NCBI RefSeq assembly: GCF_040822085.1
Contig: NZ_CP162006.1
Location: 2,852,001-2,916,000, forward strand
DNA from: Rhodoferax sp. WC2427
GTDB lineage: Bacteria > Pseudomonadota > Gammaproteobacteria > Burkholderiales > Burkholderiaceae_C
Direction: 5' to 3'
DNA: 64,000 nt
Shown: piece by piece, positions 45,628 to 54,775 of the stretch
How positions within the stretch are numbered: position 1 is the first letter of the stretch
Layout: every line of letters begins with the position of its first letter
Notes under the pieces: model-generated
The model's database searches: none
Told to the model about the DNA's origin: nothing
Seen by the model: the letters and a program-made list of their open reading frames with translations, nothing else
Translations under genes and position numbers: made by a program

Positions 45628-46755
45628 TTGAACGCATTGACCCCCGCTCCGGCCGTACTTCTCGACACCTTGCCCACCCACAGCGGCCTGCACTGGGGTG
45701 TCGCCACCCTGAACGCCCCGGCGGCGCTGAACGCCCTGTCCCCGGCCATGGTGGAGACGCTGGCCACGCAGCTGGCGCGCTGGGCGGTCGACCCCGGGGT
45801 AGCCGGGGTACTGCTGCAGGCCAGTGGCGACAAGGCCTTTTGCGCGGGCGGCGACATACGCCAGATCTACCAGGAAATTGGCGGCGACAACCACCGCCAG
45901 CCCAATGCCGCCGTGCAAAGCTTTTTCAGCAGCCAGTACGCGCTGGACTACGCCATCCATACCTACCCCAAGCCCCTGCTGTGCTGGGGCCACGGCATCG
46001 TGATGGGCGGCGGCCTGGGCCTGATGGCGGGTGCGTCGCACCGCGTGGTCACGCCCGGCAGCCGCCTGGCCATGCCCGAGATCGGTATCGGCCTGTACCC
46101 CGACGTGGGCGGTAGCTGGTTTCTGCGGCGCATGCCGGGGCGGGTTGGCCTGTTTCTGGCTTTGACGGGCGCGCCGCTGAACGCCGCCGACGCCTTGTTT
46201 TGCGGGCTGGCAGACCACGCACTGCCACACGCCGACAAAGCCGCCGTGCTGCAGGCCATGGCCGGGGGGCCGTGGACGCGGGATGCGCCGCACAACCGCG
46301 CCAGCCTGTCCCGGCTGCTGGGGCAGCAAGCCGCAGCCGCTGTGCCGACATCACCCGTGCGTGCGCATTTCGACCAGATCCAGCAGTTGATGGCCGGCGA
46401 AGATCTGCAAGACATCGACACCCGGCTGCGTGCCCTGCAGACCGACGACTCCTGGTTGGCCAACGCGGCGGCCACCTACGCCCAGGGCTGCCCTACCAGT
46501 GCGGCGTTGGCGCATGCTCTGTGGCAACGCTGCCTGCACCTGTCGCTGGCAGACGTGTTTCGGCTGGAGTACACGGTGTCGCTAGGCTGCTGCGCCCATC
46601 CCAACTTTGGTGAGGGTGTGCGCGCCTTGCTGGTGGACAAAGACCGCAAGCCACGCTGGTCGCCCGCCCGGCTGGCCGAAGTGACACCCGCCTGGCTGCA
46701 AGCGCATTTCGAGCCCCGACATGCCGGAGCGCATCCGCTTGCCAGTTTGGTGTAA
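45628..46755 (+). CDS. Enoyl-CoA hydratase/isomerase family, 3-hydroxyisobutyryl-CoA hydrolase-like
   Basis: 375 residues; the length and the C-terminal ECH_2 domain fit 3-hydroxyisobutyryl-CoA hydrolases rather than hydratases (~260). Crotonase oxyanion-hole features: DKAFCAGGDIRQIYQEIGGD, CWGHGIVMGGGLGLMAGASH, MPEIGIGLYPDVGGSWFLRR (catalytic Glu in PEIGIG), and the C-terminal LEYTVSLGCCAHPNFGEGVR followed by LLVDKDRKPRWSP. Valine degradation step that leads to propionyl-CoA, matching the Pcc/Mcm genes downstream. Start is an apparent TTG at 45628; an ATG further in would lose the first strand. Confidence 0.82.
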   Translation: MNALTPAPAVLLDTLPTHSGLHWGVATLNAPAALNALSPAMVETLATQLARWAVDPGVAGVLLQASGDKAFCAGGDIRQIYQEIGGDNHRQPNAAVQSFFSSQYALDYAIHTYPKPLLCWGHGIVMGGGLGLMAGASHRVVTPGSRLAMPEIGIGLYPDVGGSWFLRRMPGRVGLFLALTGAPLNAADALFCGLADHALPHADKAAVLQAMAGGPWTRDAPHNRASLSRLLGQQAAAAVPTSPVRAHFDQIQQLMAGEDLQDIDTRLRALQTDDSWLANAAATYAQGCPTSAALAHALWQRCLHLSLADVFRLEYTVSLGCCAHPNFGEGVRALLVDKDRKPRWSPARLAEVTPAWLQAHFEPRHAGAHPLASLV

Positions 46756-46859
46756 GCACTGTGACGCACCGTGCAAACAGTTGCTGCAGTTACAAAGGGG
46801 GCACAAAGCTCCTGATTTCGTGCAATTTCCTCCCCATTACGGGTAATCTTGCGCTCCAC

Positions 46860-46914
46860 ATTGGTGTTATCACTCCAATTTATTACACCAATCCACTGCT
46901 ATATTGCACTGCAA
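46860..46914 (+). promoter_or_regulatory. Candidate regulatory palindromes upstream of phaZ
   Basis: ATTGGTGT (46860-46867) with ACACCAAT (46885-46892), and TTGCACTGCAA (46904-46914), in an AT-rich stretch ending about 37 bp before the phaZ start. TGC-rich symmetric sites are typical of PhaR-type repressors of PHA genes, so the second element is a reasonable candidate operator; the assignment is inference. Confidence 0.4.
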
Positions 46915-46951
46915 CATTCGTTCTCTCGTTCATCCCACGTTTTAGGCCGCC

Positions 46952-48349
46952 ATGCTCTACCAAATCTACGAAACCCAACGCTCATTGATGGAGCCGTTTG
47001 CTGATTTTGCGCAAGCCGCCTCCAAGCTCTACAGCAATCCGCTCTCGCCACTGGGCAAAAACGCCATGTCGCAACGCGTGTCCGCTGGTTACGACCTGCT
47101 GTACCGCCTGGGCAAAGACTACGAGAAGCCCACCTTTGGCCTGCAAACCATCGAAGTGGACGGCACCCAGGTCGCCGTCCATGAGCGTGTCGAAATCGAC
47201 AAGCCGTTTTGCGAGTTGCGCCGTTTCAAGCGCTTCACCGACGACCTCCACACCCTGACCCAGCTCAAGGGCCAGCCCGCGGTGTTGATCGTGGCCCCGC
47301 TGTCCGGCCACTACGCCACGCTGCTGCGCGACACCGTCAAAACCATGCTCAAGGACCACAAGGTCTACATCACCGACTGGAAAAACGCCCGTCTGGTGCC
47401 CTTGAGCGAAGGTGAATTCCACCTGGACGACTACGTCAACTACGTGCAGGAGTTCATCCGTCACCTGCAGGGCATCTACGGCAACTGCCACGTGATGAGC
47501 GTCTGCCAGCCCACGGTGCCGGTGCTGGCCGCCGTGTCGCTGATGGCTTCGCGCGGCGACCTGACCCCGCTGACCATGACCATGATGGGTGGCCCCATCG
47601 ACGCGCGCAAGTCGCCCACCGCGGTCAACAACCTGGCCATGAACAAGGGCTACGAGTGGTTTGAAAACAATGTCATCTACAAGGTGCCCGCCAGCTTCCC
47701 CGGCGCGGGCCGCAAGGTCTACCCTGGCTTCCTGCAGCACACCGGCTTTGTGGCCATGAACCCGCAGCACCATGCCAAGAGCCATTTCGACTACTTCAAG
47801 GACCTGGTCAAGGGCGACGACGTGAGCGTGGAAGTGCACCGCAAGTTCTACGACGAATACAACGCCGTGCTGGACATGGACGCGCACTACTACCTGGAAA
47901 CCATCGCCACCGTCTTCCAGGACTTCAAGCTGGTCAACGGCACCTGGAACGTGCGCGGTGTGGACGGTACGGTCGAGTTGGTCAAGCCGCAAGACATCAC
48001 CAACACCGCCTTGCTGACGGTCGAAGGCGAACTGGACGACATTTCCGGCTCGGGCCAGACCAAAGCCGCACACGACCTGTGCAGCGGCATCCCGACGCAG
48101 CAGCAACGGCACATCGAAGCCGAAGGCGCAGGCCACTACGGCATCTTCAGCGGCCGCCGCTGGCGCGATGTGGTGTACCCCGAGGTCAAGGCCTTCATCA
48201 AGGCGCACAACACCGGCACCGTGACAGTGGCCGCCCCCGCAGCCCCTGCCGCCCCCGTACCCGTGGTGGCGATGGCCGAAGCAGCGGCAAGCACGCCGCA
48301 CGCCTCGGCCAAACTGCCGGTCAAAAAATCCGCCAAGCACAAGGCCTGA
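46952..48349 (+). CDS. phaZ: Intracellular polyhydroxyalkanoate depolymerase PhaZ
   Basis: 465 residues. [20 protein letters not shown] is the conserved start of i-PHA depolymerases; the nucleophile is Cys185 in [11 protein letters not shown], equivalent to Cys183 of Ralstonia PhaZa1, with the Asp and His in the C-terminal half ([26 protein letters not shown]). It releases hydroxybutyrate from storage granules inside the cell. The tail is an Ala/Pro/Lys-rich segment ([12 protein letters not shown]) of unclear role, perhaps for granule surface binding. Followed 5 bp later by the RsxB-like gene. Confidence 0.95.
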   Translation: MLYQIYETQRSLMEPFADFAQAASKLYSNPLSPLGKNAMSQRVSAGYDLLYRLGKDYEKPTFGLQTIEVDGTQVAVHERVEIDKPFCELRRFKRFTDDLHTLTQLKGQPAVLIVAPLSGHYATLLRDTVKTMLKDHKVYITDWKNARLVPLSEGEFHLDDYVNYVQEFIRHLQGIYGNCHVMSVCQPTVPVLAAVSLMASRGDLTPLTMTMMGGPIDARKSPTAVNNLAMNKGYEWFENNVIYKVPASFPGAGRKVYPGFLQHTGFVAMNPQHHAKSHFDYFKDLVKGDDVSVEVHRKFYDEYNAVLDMDAHYYLETIATVFQDFKLVNGTWNVRGVDGTVELVKPQDITNTALLTVEGELDDISGSGQTKAAHDLCSGIPTQQQRHIEAEGAGHYGIFSGRRWRDVVYPEVKAFIKAHNTGTVTVAAPAAPAAPVPVVAMAEAAASTPHASAKLPVKKSAKHKA

Positions 48350-48354
48350 TCCTG

Positions 48355-48996
48355 TTGCCGGTTTCAACCGCATCCGGGCTGGCGGCACGCATCAATGCCG
48401 CCTTGCCGCAGACGCAGTGCACGCGCTGCGGCTTCCCGGATTGCGCGGCCTACGCCCAGGCAATTGCCGAGGGCACGGCCCCTATCAACCAGTGCCCGCC
48501 CGGCGGTGCCGAGGGCATTGCAAAGCTGGCGGCCCTGACCGGCCAACCCGCCCTCCCCCTGAACCCCGACTTTGGCATCGAAGCCGGACGGTCCGTGGCC
48601 GTCATCGACGAAGCTTGGTGCATAGGCTGCACCCTGTGCATCGCCGCCTGCCCGACCGATGCCATCTTTGGCAGCAACAAGCGCATGCACAGCGTGATCC
48701 CCTTGCACTGCACCGGTTGCGAACTGTGTCTGCCGGTGTGCCCCGTAGACTGCATCCAGATGGTCAATGCCAGCGACAGCCGCACCGGCTGGAGTGCGTG
48801 GTCCCCGCCGCAGGCCGAGCACGCCCGCCAGCGCTATGCCCAGCACCGCGAACGCCTGAGCCTGGCTGCGCGCCCGCTGCCTGCACATCCGCCAGCCAGC
48901 CAGTTGCCAGCGACCGCCCCCACCGACCCCAAAAAAGCCACCATAGCCGCCGCTTTGGCACGCGCCCGGGCCCAGCGCGCCCCGCCTTCGGCCTGA
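48355..48996 (+). CDS. rsxB: RsxB/RnfB-like ferredoxin, soluble orphan form
   Basis: 213 residues from TTG 48355. The Fe-S domain [20 protein letters not shown]...CPPGG (CxxCxxxxC...C) is followed by two classical [4Fe-4S] motifs, [12 protein letters not shown] and [15 protein letters not shown]. It lacks the N-terminal membrane helix of E. coli RsxB, and no other rnf/rsx gene is present, so it is probably a free ferredoxin-like electron carrier. The C-terminal ~50 residues are Ala/Arg-rich and low-complexity. The start is non-ATG and is only 5 bp from the phaZ stop, suggesting translational coupling. Confidence 0.82.
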   Translation: MPVSTASGLAARINAALPQTQCTRCGFPDCAAYAQAIAEGTAPINQCPPGGAEGIAKLAALTGQPALPLNPDFGIEAGRSVAVIDEAWCIGCTLCIAACPTDAIFGSNKRMHSVIPLHCTGCELCLPVCPVDCIQMVNASDSRTGWSAWSPPQAEHARQRYAQHRERLSLAARPLPAHPPASQLPATAPTDPKKATIAAALARARAQRAPPSA

Positions 48997-49109
48997 GCAG
49001 GCTGTGGTGCCGCAGGAAATCTACAGGTATCCGACACTTGAGGACCATCCCTTGCTATAGTTGCCCGTAACAAAATGCGACGTTTCGTCGTACAACACGG
49101 GGAACTAGG

Positions 49110-49616
49110 ATGCCAATTTCAATGCGCACCGCACGGATTGGGCTTATGGCCGTAGCGTTTTGCAGCGCCGCAGCGTTTGCGCTGGACAAGCCTGCTGGCA
49201 AAGTCGTGCTGACCATCAGCGGCGCAGTGTCCCAGGCCAACAACGGCGCCACGGCCGTTTTTGACATGGCGATGCTGGAAAAACTGCCGCAAAAGACATT
49301 CACCACCCAAACCCCCTGGTACCCCAAGCCCGTGACCTTTACCGGCCCCTTGTTGCGCGACGTGCTGGCCGCTGCCGGGGCCAAGGGCAGCAAAATTGTG
49401 GCGGTGGCGCTGAACGACTACAAAACCGACATTCCGTTCGACGATGCCACCAGGTTCAATCCCATCGTGGCCCATCTGCTGGACAACAAACCCATGTCGA
49501 TCCGCGAAAAGGGTCCGCTGTTCATCGTCTACCCGTTTGACACGGCAGCCGAGTTGCGTACCGAGATGTACTACAACCGGTCGGCGTGGCAACTCAGCAG
49601 CTTGAAAGTGCAGTAG
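49110..49616 (+). CDS. Periplasmic molybdopterin-oxidoreductase-fold protein (no catalytic Cys)
   Basis: 168 residues. Signal peptide ARIGLMAVAFCSAAAFALDK. The mature part has the oxidoreductase molybdopterin-binding (SUOX) fold pattern VVLTISGAVSQANNGATAVF, KPVTFTGPLLRDVLAAAGAK, AVALNDYKTDIPFDD, NRSAWQLSSLKV. The single Mo-ligating cysteine of active enzymes is absent; the only Cys is in the signal peptide, so it is probably a binding or sensor domain rather than an enzyme. It lies 40 bp upstream of an HD-GYP response regulator, suggesting a role in its signalling pathway. Confidence 0.75.
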   Translation: MPISMRTARIGLMAVAFCSAAAFALDKPAGKVVLTISGAVSQANNGATAVFDMAMLEKLPQKTFTTQTPWYPKPVTFTGPLLRDVLAAAGAKGSKIVAVALNDYKTDIPFDDATRFNPIVAHLLDNKPMSIREKGPLFIVYPFDTAAELRTEMYYNRSAWQLSSLKVQ

Positions 49617-49656
49617 TCCGGCTTCCACTGGCCTCTTAGATTCAGGACACCACACC

Positions 49657-50835
49657 ATGAGCAACCCATTGGACCCGGGCGAAAAGCGCACGGTGTTGGT
49701 GGTAGACGACACGCCGGACAACCTCTCGCTGATGAGCAGCCTGCTGCGCACCGACTACCGCGTCAAACTGGCCCCCAGCGGTGAACGGGCCCTGAAAATC
49801 GCCAGTGCCGACGGCAAGCCCGACCTGATCCTGCTCGACATCATGATGCCCGACATGGACGGCTACGAGGTGCTGCGCCGCCTGCGTGCCGACCCGGGCA
49901 CGGCCGATATCCCGGTGATTTTTCTCACCGCCATGAGCGCCACCGAAGACGAAAAAATTGGCCTCGACATGGGCGCGGTGGACTACATCACCAAGCCCAT
50001 CAGCCCGGCCACGGTGATGGCCCGGGTGCGTAACCACATCGAGCTGAAGCTGGCACGCGACTTTCTGCAAAACCAGAGCCGTTACCTGGAGCAGGAGGTG
50101 CAAAAGCGCACCCGCGAGATCGTTGCCATCCAGGACATCACGGTACGTGCCATCGCGCTGCTGGCGGAAACCCGAGACAACGAAACCGGCAACCACCTGC
50201 GCCGCACGCAAAAGTACGTCAAGGCCCTGGCCATCCAGCTGAAATACCACCCGCGCTTTGCGTCGGAATTGACCAACGAGGCGATCGAGTCGCTGTACAA
50301 GTCGGCACCGCTGCACGACATCGGCAAGGTGGGCATTCCCGACCGCATCTTGCTCAAGCCCGGCAAGCTCGACGATGACGAGTACGAAATCATGAAGACC
50401 CACACCACGCTGGGCCATGCCGCGCTGGTGCACGCCGAGGAGGAAGAAGGCCACGAGATGCCGTTCCTGCGCTATGCCAAGGAAATCACCCTGTGCCACC
50501 AGGAGAAGTGGGATGGCACGGGTTACCCCATGGGCCTGCACGGCGACGCGATCCCGATATCGGCCCGGCTGATGGCCCTGGCCGACGTGTACGACGCGCT
50601 GATCAGCAAGCGGGTGTACAAGCGCGCCTTCAGCCACGACGAGGCCAGCGCCATCATTTTGAAAGGTCGCGGTTCGCACTTCGATCCGGACATCGTGGAC
50701 GCGTTCGAGGCCATCGAAGCGCAGTTCCGCACCATCGCCATCGACTTTGCCGACGACGACGGCGAAGCCGCCTCGGAGGTGTTCCGCATGGCGGTGGACC
50801 TGACCAACCGGCACCCGGTAGGAACCGTCGGCTGA
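49657..50835 (+). CDS. Response regulator with HD-GYP cyclic-di-GMP phosphodiesterase domain
   Basis: 392 residues. Receiver at residues 8-125 with phosphoacceptor Asp in LILLDIMMPDMDGYEVL and Lys in YITKPISP; a coiled-coil linker (LEQEVQKRTREIVAIQDITV); then HD-GYP with LHDIGKVGIPDRILLKPGKL (HD), LGHAALVHAEEEEGH and CHQEKWDGTGYPMGL (GYP). All metal ligands look intact, so it should hydrolyse c-di-GMP. Same class as RpfG. The partner kinase is not in the window. The upstream periplasmic SUOX-fold protein is co-oriented. Confidence 0.93.
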   Translation: MSNPLDPGEKRTVLVVDDTPDNLSLMSSLLRTDYRVKLAPSGERALKIASADGKPDLILLDIMMPDMDGYEVLRRLRADPGTADIPVIFLTAMSATEDEKIGLDMGAVDYITKPISPATVMARVRNHIELKLARDFLQNQSRYLEQEVQKRTREIVAIQDITVRAIALLAETRDNETGNHLRRTQKYVKALAIQLKYHPRFASELTNEAIESLYKSAPLHDIGKVGIPDRILLKPGKLDDDEYEIMKTHTTLGHAALVHAEEEEGHEMPFLRYAKEITLCHQEKWDGTGYPMGLHGDAIPISARLMALADVYDALISKRVYKRAFSHDEASAIILKGRGSHFDPDIVDAFEAIEAQFRTIAIDFADDDGEAASEVFRMAVDLTNRHPVGTVG

Positions 50836-50837
50836 TT

Positions 50838-50900
50838 TTGAATGTTTTAGGGCGCTTACGCTTATAGATAAAGCGTAAGCAGCTACTAAATCAATAGCTA
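50838..50900. repeat. Comamonad palindromic repeat in convergent gap
   Basis: Perfect 10-bp stem GCTTACGCTT / AAGCGTAAGC around an ATAGATA loop, then AGCTACTAAATCAATAGCTA. Fills the gap between the HD-GYP gene and the convergent epimerase-like gene. Confidence 0.8.
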
Positions 50901-50901
50901 A

Positions 50902-51375
50902 TCAGCCCGCCAGCTTGGCGAAGGCCGCCACCACTTCGGGCGGTGCCTGCACCATTTCCACCAGCACACCCTCCCCGGCAATCGGAAATTCCGGGCTGGC
51001 TTTGGGGTGCAAAAAGCAGATGTCGAACCCCGCCGCGCCCTTGCGGATGCCGCCGGGGGCAAAGCGCACGCCTTGCGCGGTGAGCCACTCCACCGCCACC
51101 GGCAGGTTGTCGATCCACAGGCCCACGTGGTTCAGTGGGGTGGTGTGCACGGCGGGCTTTTTCTCCGGGTCCAGCGGCTGCATCAGATCGACCTCGACCT
51201 TGAACGGGCCGCTGCCGATGGCGCAGATGTCTTCATCCACGTTCTCGCGCTCGCTGACGAAGTTGCCGGTAACCTCCAGGCCCAGCATGTCCACCCACAG
51301 GGTGCGCAGGCGCTGTTTGTCGGGGCCGCCGATGGCGATTTGCTGGATGCCCAGCACCTTGAACGGGCGGGTCAT
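50902..51375 (-). CDS. VOC-fold protein, probable methylmalonyl-CoA epimerase
   Basis: 157 residues. Two VOC repeats: [20 protein letters not shown] with [20 protein letters not shown], and [20 protein letters not shown] with [15 protein letters not shown]...[10 protein letters not shown]. The FLHPK...GVLVEMVQ block corresponds to the conserved C-terminal strand of methylmalonyl-CoA epimerases (FMHPK...GVLIELTQ), and the metal ligands fit that family (His/Gln/His/Glu). The gene is coupled to bioB (ATGA overlap) at the end of the pcc/mcm block, which otherwise lacks an epimerase. Annotation as generic glyoxalase/VOC is the alternative. Confidence 0.65.
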   Translation of the reverse strand: MTRPFKVLGIQQIAIGGPDKQRLRTLWVDMLGLEVTGNFVSERENVDEDICAIGSGPFKVEVDLMQPLDPEKKPAVHTTPLNHVGLWIDNLPVAVEWLTAQGVRFAPGGIRKGAAGFDICFLHPKASPEFPIAGEGVLVEMVQAPPEVVAAFAKLAG

Positions 51376-52406
51376 TGCGGTGTGCAGCCCTGGGCCAGCA
51401 TGCCGCTGGTGGGCAGGCCGAGCTTGGTGAGCAGGCTGCGGTCGGCTTCCACATCGGGGTTGCCGGTAACCAGCAGCTTGTCGCCGTAAAAGATGGAATT
51501 GGCACCGGCCATGAAGCACATGGCCTGCACGGCTTCGCCCATCTGCTGGCGGCCTGCGGACAGGCGCACGCGGGTGGTGGGCATGGTGATGCGGGCCACG
51601 GCGATCACGCGCACAAATTCCAGCGGGTCCAGCGGCGGTGTGTCGGCCAGCGGCGTGCCCTCCACGCGCACCAGGTTGTTGACGGGCACGGATTCGGGGT
51701 AGCTAGGCTGCAGATTGGCCAGCTGGGCGATCAGTCCGGCGCGCTGGGCCCGGGTTTCGCCCAGGCCGACGATGCCGCCGCTGCAGACCTTCACGCCCGC
51801 GCCGCGCACGCGGTCCAGGGTGTCCAGCCGGTCCTGGTAGACGCGGGTGTCGATGATGTCGCCGTAGAAGTCGGGGGCGGTGTCGAGGTTGTGGTTGTAG
51901 TAATCCAGGCCGGCGTCGCGCAGCTGGGCGGCATGGCCGTCTTCCAGCATGCCTAAAGTGGCGCAGGTTTCCATGCCCAAGGCTTTGACGGCCTTGACCA
52001 GCTCGGCCACGTTGTCCACGTCACGGTCTTTGGGGCTGCGCCAGGCCGCACCCATGCAGAAGCGGGTGGCACCGGCTTCTTTGGCGGCTTTGGCCGCCGC
52101 CACCACCACGTCCACGCCCAACATCTTGGTGGCGGTGACGCCGGTGTCGTAGTGCACCGACTGCGGGCAGTAGCCGCAGTCTTCCGGGCAGCCGCCGGTC
52201 TTGATGGACAGCAGGGTGGACAGCTGCACGTCGCCCGCGGGGAAGTTTTCGCGGTGCACGGTTTGCGCGCGGTGCATCAGGTCCAGAAACGGCAGCTCAA
52301 ACAGCGCCTCCACAGCAGCCAGCGGCCAGCGCTCTTCGGCGTTGGCGACAGGCTTGGGCGCTGGGCGGTGCAGGGTGACGGGCTTTTCAAGGGTCGAAGT
52401 ATTCAT
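51372..52406 (-). CDS. bioB: Biotin synthase BioB
   Basis: 344 residues. Radical-SAM motif CPEDCGYC with Cys73, Cys77 and Cys80, preceded by [11 protein letters not shown]; further conserved parts are [53 protein letters not shown] and [18 protein letters not shown]. Inserts sulfur into dethiobiotin. Other bio genes are absent; its position directly downstream of pccA suggests biotin supply for the carboxylase. The following epimerase-like gene overlaps by 4 nt. Confidence 0.96.
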   Translation of the reverse strand: MNTSTLEKPVTLHRPAPKPVANAEERWPLAAVEALFELPFLDLMHRAQTVHRENFPAGDVQLSTLLSIKTGGCPEDCGYCPQSVHYDTGVTATKMLGVDVVVAAAKAAKEAGATRFCMGAAWRSPKDRDVDNVAELVKAVKALGMETCATLGMLEDGHAAQLRDAGLDYYNHNLDTAPDFYGDIIDTRVYQDRLDTLDRVRGAGVKVCSGGIVGLGETRAQRAGLIAQLANLQPSYPESVPVNNLVRVEGTPLADTPPLDPLEFVRVIAVARITMPTTRVRLSAGRQQMGEAVQAMCFMAGANSIFYGDKLLVTGNPDVEADRSLLTKLGLPTSGMLAQGCTPQ

Positions 52407-52416
52407 ACGGTTTTTG

Positions 52417-54477
52417 TTATGTGAATCGAATGATGGGTTGGTCTACAGAGAGCGATTCTCCCTTAGTGGCCAACACGGCATCTACGACGCCATCGTTGAT
52501 GGCAAACAGCACATTTTCCATCTTCATAGCCTCGATCACCGCAACCCGCTCACCGGCCTGCACTTTTTGGCCTGCCACCACCGCCACATCGACCAGCAAA
52601 CCGGGCATCGGCGACAGCACAAAGCGGCTCATGTCAGGGGCCGCCTTGAACGGCATCAGGGTGTAGAGCTCGGCGGCGCGGGGGGTCAGCACCAGGGCAT
52701 CGAGCTGGCGGCCATTGTGGGCAATGCGCAGCGCCAACGGGTTCTTGCTGGCCCCGCCGGTGCCGCCGCGCTCCACCTGGGCGGCGAACGCCGTACCGTT
52801 GCAGGTGCCGTGGATGCGCACCGCACCCAAACGCGCATTGCTGCAAAACTGATAGCTGCTTGTGCCGATGGATACAGCGCTGGAGCCTGTTTTTTCTTGA
52901 AAATCGACCACGGTCACCGGGGTTTGTACGGTCTTGCCGCCCGCGCCCAAAGACACCACGGTAAAGGCCTCGCCCACTTCAAACTCGTGCCCGGCCACCT
53001 GGCCGCTGATGCCGCTGGCGCGCTGCAGGTAGCGGCGGTGCACAAAGGCGGCCAGGGCCACCAGAAAGTCGGGGTCGTCGTGCGGCACGTCTTCGGCGTG
53101 GAAACCCGCCGCATAGTTTTCGGCGATGAAGCCGGTGTTGAAGTCACCCGCCACAAACTTGGGGTGCGCCAGCAGCGCCGACTGGAACGGGATATTGCTG
53201 CCCACACCGCGGATCACAAAGCCGTTCAGCGCTTCGCGCATCTTGGCAATCGCGTCCAGCCGGTCGGTGCCGTGCACGATCAGCTTGGCAATCATCGAGT
53301 CGTAGAACATCGGGATTTCGCCGCCGTCCTGCACACCGGTGTCCACCCGCACGCCGTGCCAGTGGTCGGTGTCAGAGGCAAACATGGTTTCTTTGGGCGG
53401 CTGAAAGCGCACCAGGCGGCCGGTGGAGGGCAGAAAGTTGCGGAACGGGTCTTCGGCGTTGATGCGGCACTCGATGGCCCAGCCATTGCGCTGCACCTGC
53501 TCCTGGGTCAGCGGCAGCTTTTCGCCCGCCGCCACGCGGATCATCAGCTCCACCAGGTCCAGCCCGGTGATGCATTCGGTGACCGGGTGCTCCACCTGCA
53601 GGCGGGTGTTCATTTCCAAGAAGTAAAAGCTCTGGTCTTTGCCCACCACAAACTCCACCGTGCCCGCGCTCTGGTACTTGACGGCCTTGGCCAACTGCAC
53701 CGCCTGCTCGCCCATGGCTTTGCGGGTGGCGTCGGTGATGAAGGGCGACGGCGCTTCTTCGATCACTTTCTGGTGGCGGCGCTGGATGGAGCACTCGCGC
53801 TCGTTGAGGTAAATCACATTGCCATGGCTGTCGCCCATGAGCTGGATTTCGATGTGGCGCGGCTCTTCGACAAACTTTTCGATGAACACCCGGTCGTCGC
53901 CGAAGCTGTTGCGGGCCTCGTTGCGGCAGCTGGTGAAGCCTTCAAAGGCCTCTTTGTCGTTAAAGGCCACCCGCAGCCCCTTGCCGCCGCCGCCCGCGCT
54001 GGCCTTGATCATCACCGGGTAGCCGATGCCCTTGGCGATTTCGACCGCCTTTTCGGGGGTTTCAATTGCGTCGTTCACGCCCGGGATGCAGTTCACACCG
54101 GCGGCACCGGCCAGCTTTTTCGACTCGATCTTGTCGCCCATGGCGGCGATGGAGTAGTGCTTGGGGCCGATGAAGACGATGCCCTCTTCTTCCACCCGCT
54201 TGGCAAACCCGGCGTTTTCGCTCAGGAAGCCGTAGCCGGGGTGTACCGCCTGCGCGCCGGTGGCCTTGCAGGCGGCAATGATCTTGTCGGCCTGCAGGTA
54301 GCTTTCGCGGCTGGGCGCGGGGCCGATGTGCACGGCCTCGTCGGCCAGCGCCACGTGGCGGGCTTCCTTGTCGGCATCCGAGTACACGGCCACGGTTTTA
54401 ATGCCCATTTTGCGGGCGGTGAGGATGACGCGGCAGGCGATCTCGCCACGGTTGGCAATCAGGATTTTGGTAAACAT
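52417..54477 (-). CDS. pccA: Propionyl-CoA/acetyl-CoA carboxylase biotin-containing alpha subunit
   Basis: 686 residues: biotin carboxylase domain ([60 protein letters not shown]), a BT-type linking domain and a C-terminal biotinyl domain with EAMKMEN (biotin on Lys). Carboxylates biotin for PccB. Residues about 525-545 ([16 protein letters not shown] region) are encoded by what looks like an in-frame copy of the palindromic repeat within the linking domain. A 298-bp structured gap with inverted REP-like elements separates it from pccB. Confidence 0.93.
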   Translation of the reverse strand: MFTKILIANRGEIACRVILTARKMGIKTVAVYSDADKEARHVALADEAVHIGPAPSRESYLQADKIIAACKATGAQAVHPGYGFLSENAGFAKRVEEEGIVFIGPKHYSIAAMGDKIESKKLAGAAGVNCIPGVNDAIETPEKAVEIAKGIGYPVMIKASAGGGGKGLRVAFNDKEAFEGFTSCRNEARNSFGDDRVFIEKFVEEPRHIEIQLMGDSHGNVIYLNERECSIQRRHQKVIEEAPSPFITDATRKAMGEQAVQLAKAVKYQSAGTVEFVVGKDQSFYFLEMNTRLQVEHPVTECITGLDLVELMIRVAAGEKLPLTQEQVQRNGWAIECRINAEDPFRNFLPSTGRLVRFQPPKETMFASDTDHWHGVRVDTGVQDGGEIPMFYDSMIAKLIVHGTDRLDAIAKMREALNGFVIRGVGSNIPFQSALLAHPKFVAGDFNTGFIAENYAAGFHAEDVPHDDPDFLVALAAFVHRRYLQRASGISGQVAGHEFEVGEAFTVVSLGAGGKTVQTPVTVVDFQEKTGSSAVSIGTSSYQFCSNARLGAVRIHGTCNGTAFAAQVERGGTGGASKNPLALRIAHNGRQLDALVLTPRAAELYTLMPFKAAPDMSRFVLSPMPGLLVDVAVVAGQKVQAGERVAVIEAMKMENVLFAINDGVVDAVLATKGESLSVDQPIIRFT
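52844..52905. repeat. Palindromic repeat copy inside pccA
   Basis: ACTGATAGCTGCTTGTGCCG followed by ATGGATACAGCGCTGGAGCC and TGTTTTTTCTTGAAAA: a near-complete, easily recognised copy (compare the intergenic copy at 56325) read through without a stop in the pccA frame. Confidence 0.75.
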
Positions 54478-54524
54478 GGTCTTGTCCTATTTTTTGAATT
54501 CATGGGGGCTAAATCCGCAACGGC

Positions 54525-54749
54525 CGCGGTGTGCCAGCCTCCGCTCGTGTCCCCCGCCCTGCGGGCTCCTCCTTTACCTCGCTGCGACAGGCACACCGCG
54601 CCCGTCGCTACGAGGGTGCTGGCTGTTCGACCCGCTAACAGCACCCCGCACGCCCGTTTCGGAGAGGGCTGTCTGGACGTTTTGCGAAGGTAAAGGAGGA
54701 GGCCGCAGGCCGGGGGACACGTAGCAAAGCGTCCAGACAGCCCGCTCCG
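54525..54749. repeat. Inverted pair of REP-like structured elements between pccB and pccA
   Basis: First element: CGCGGTGTGCC (54525-54535) pairs with GGCACACCGCG (54590-54600) and encloses GTGTCCCCCGCCCTGCGGGC, TCCTCCTTTACCT. Second element: GGGCTGTCTGGACG (54666-54679) pairs with CGTCCAGACAGCCC (54730-54743) and encloses AGGTAAAGGAGGAGGCCGCA, GGCCGGGGGACAC, which is the reverse complement of the first core. So the same ~33-nt core occurs twice in opposite orientation, each in its own perfect hairpin. No gene is seen in 54478-54775. Confidence 0.85.
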
Positions 54750-54775
54750 GTCACCCCCACAACGCACTGCACAGA

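Noticed and set aside
52201..54693. Long open frame opposite pccA
   Set aside because: The same antisense artefact; it crosses the structured pccB-pccA gap and matches no family.
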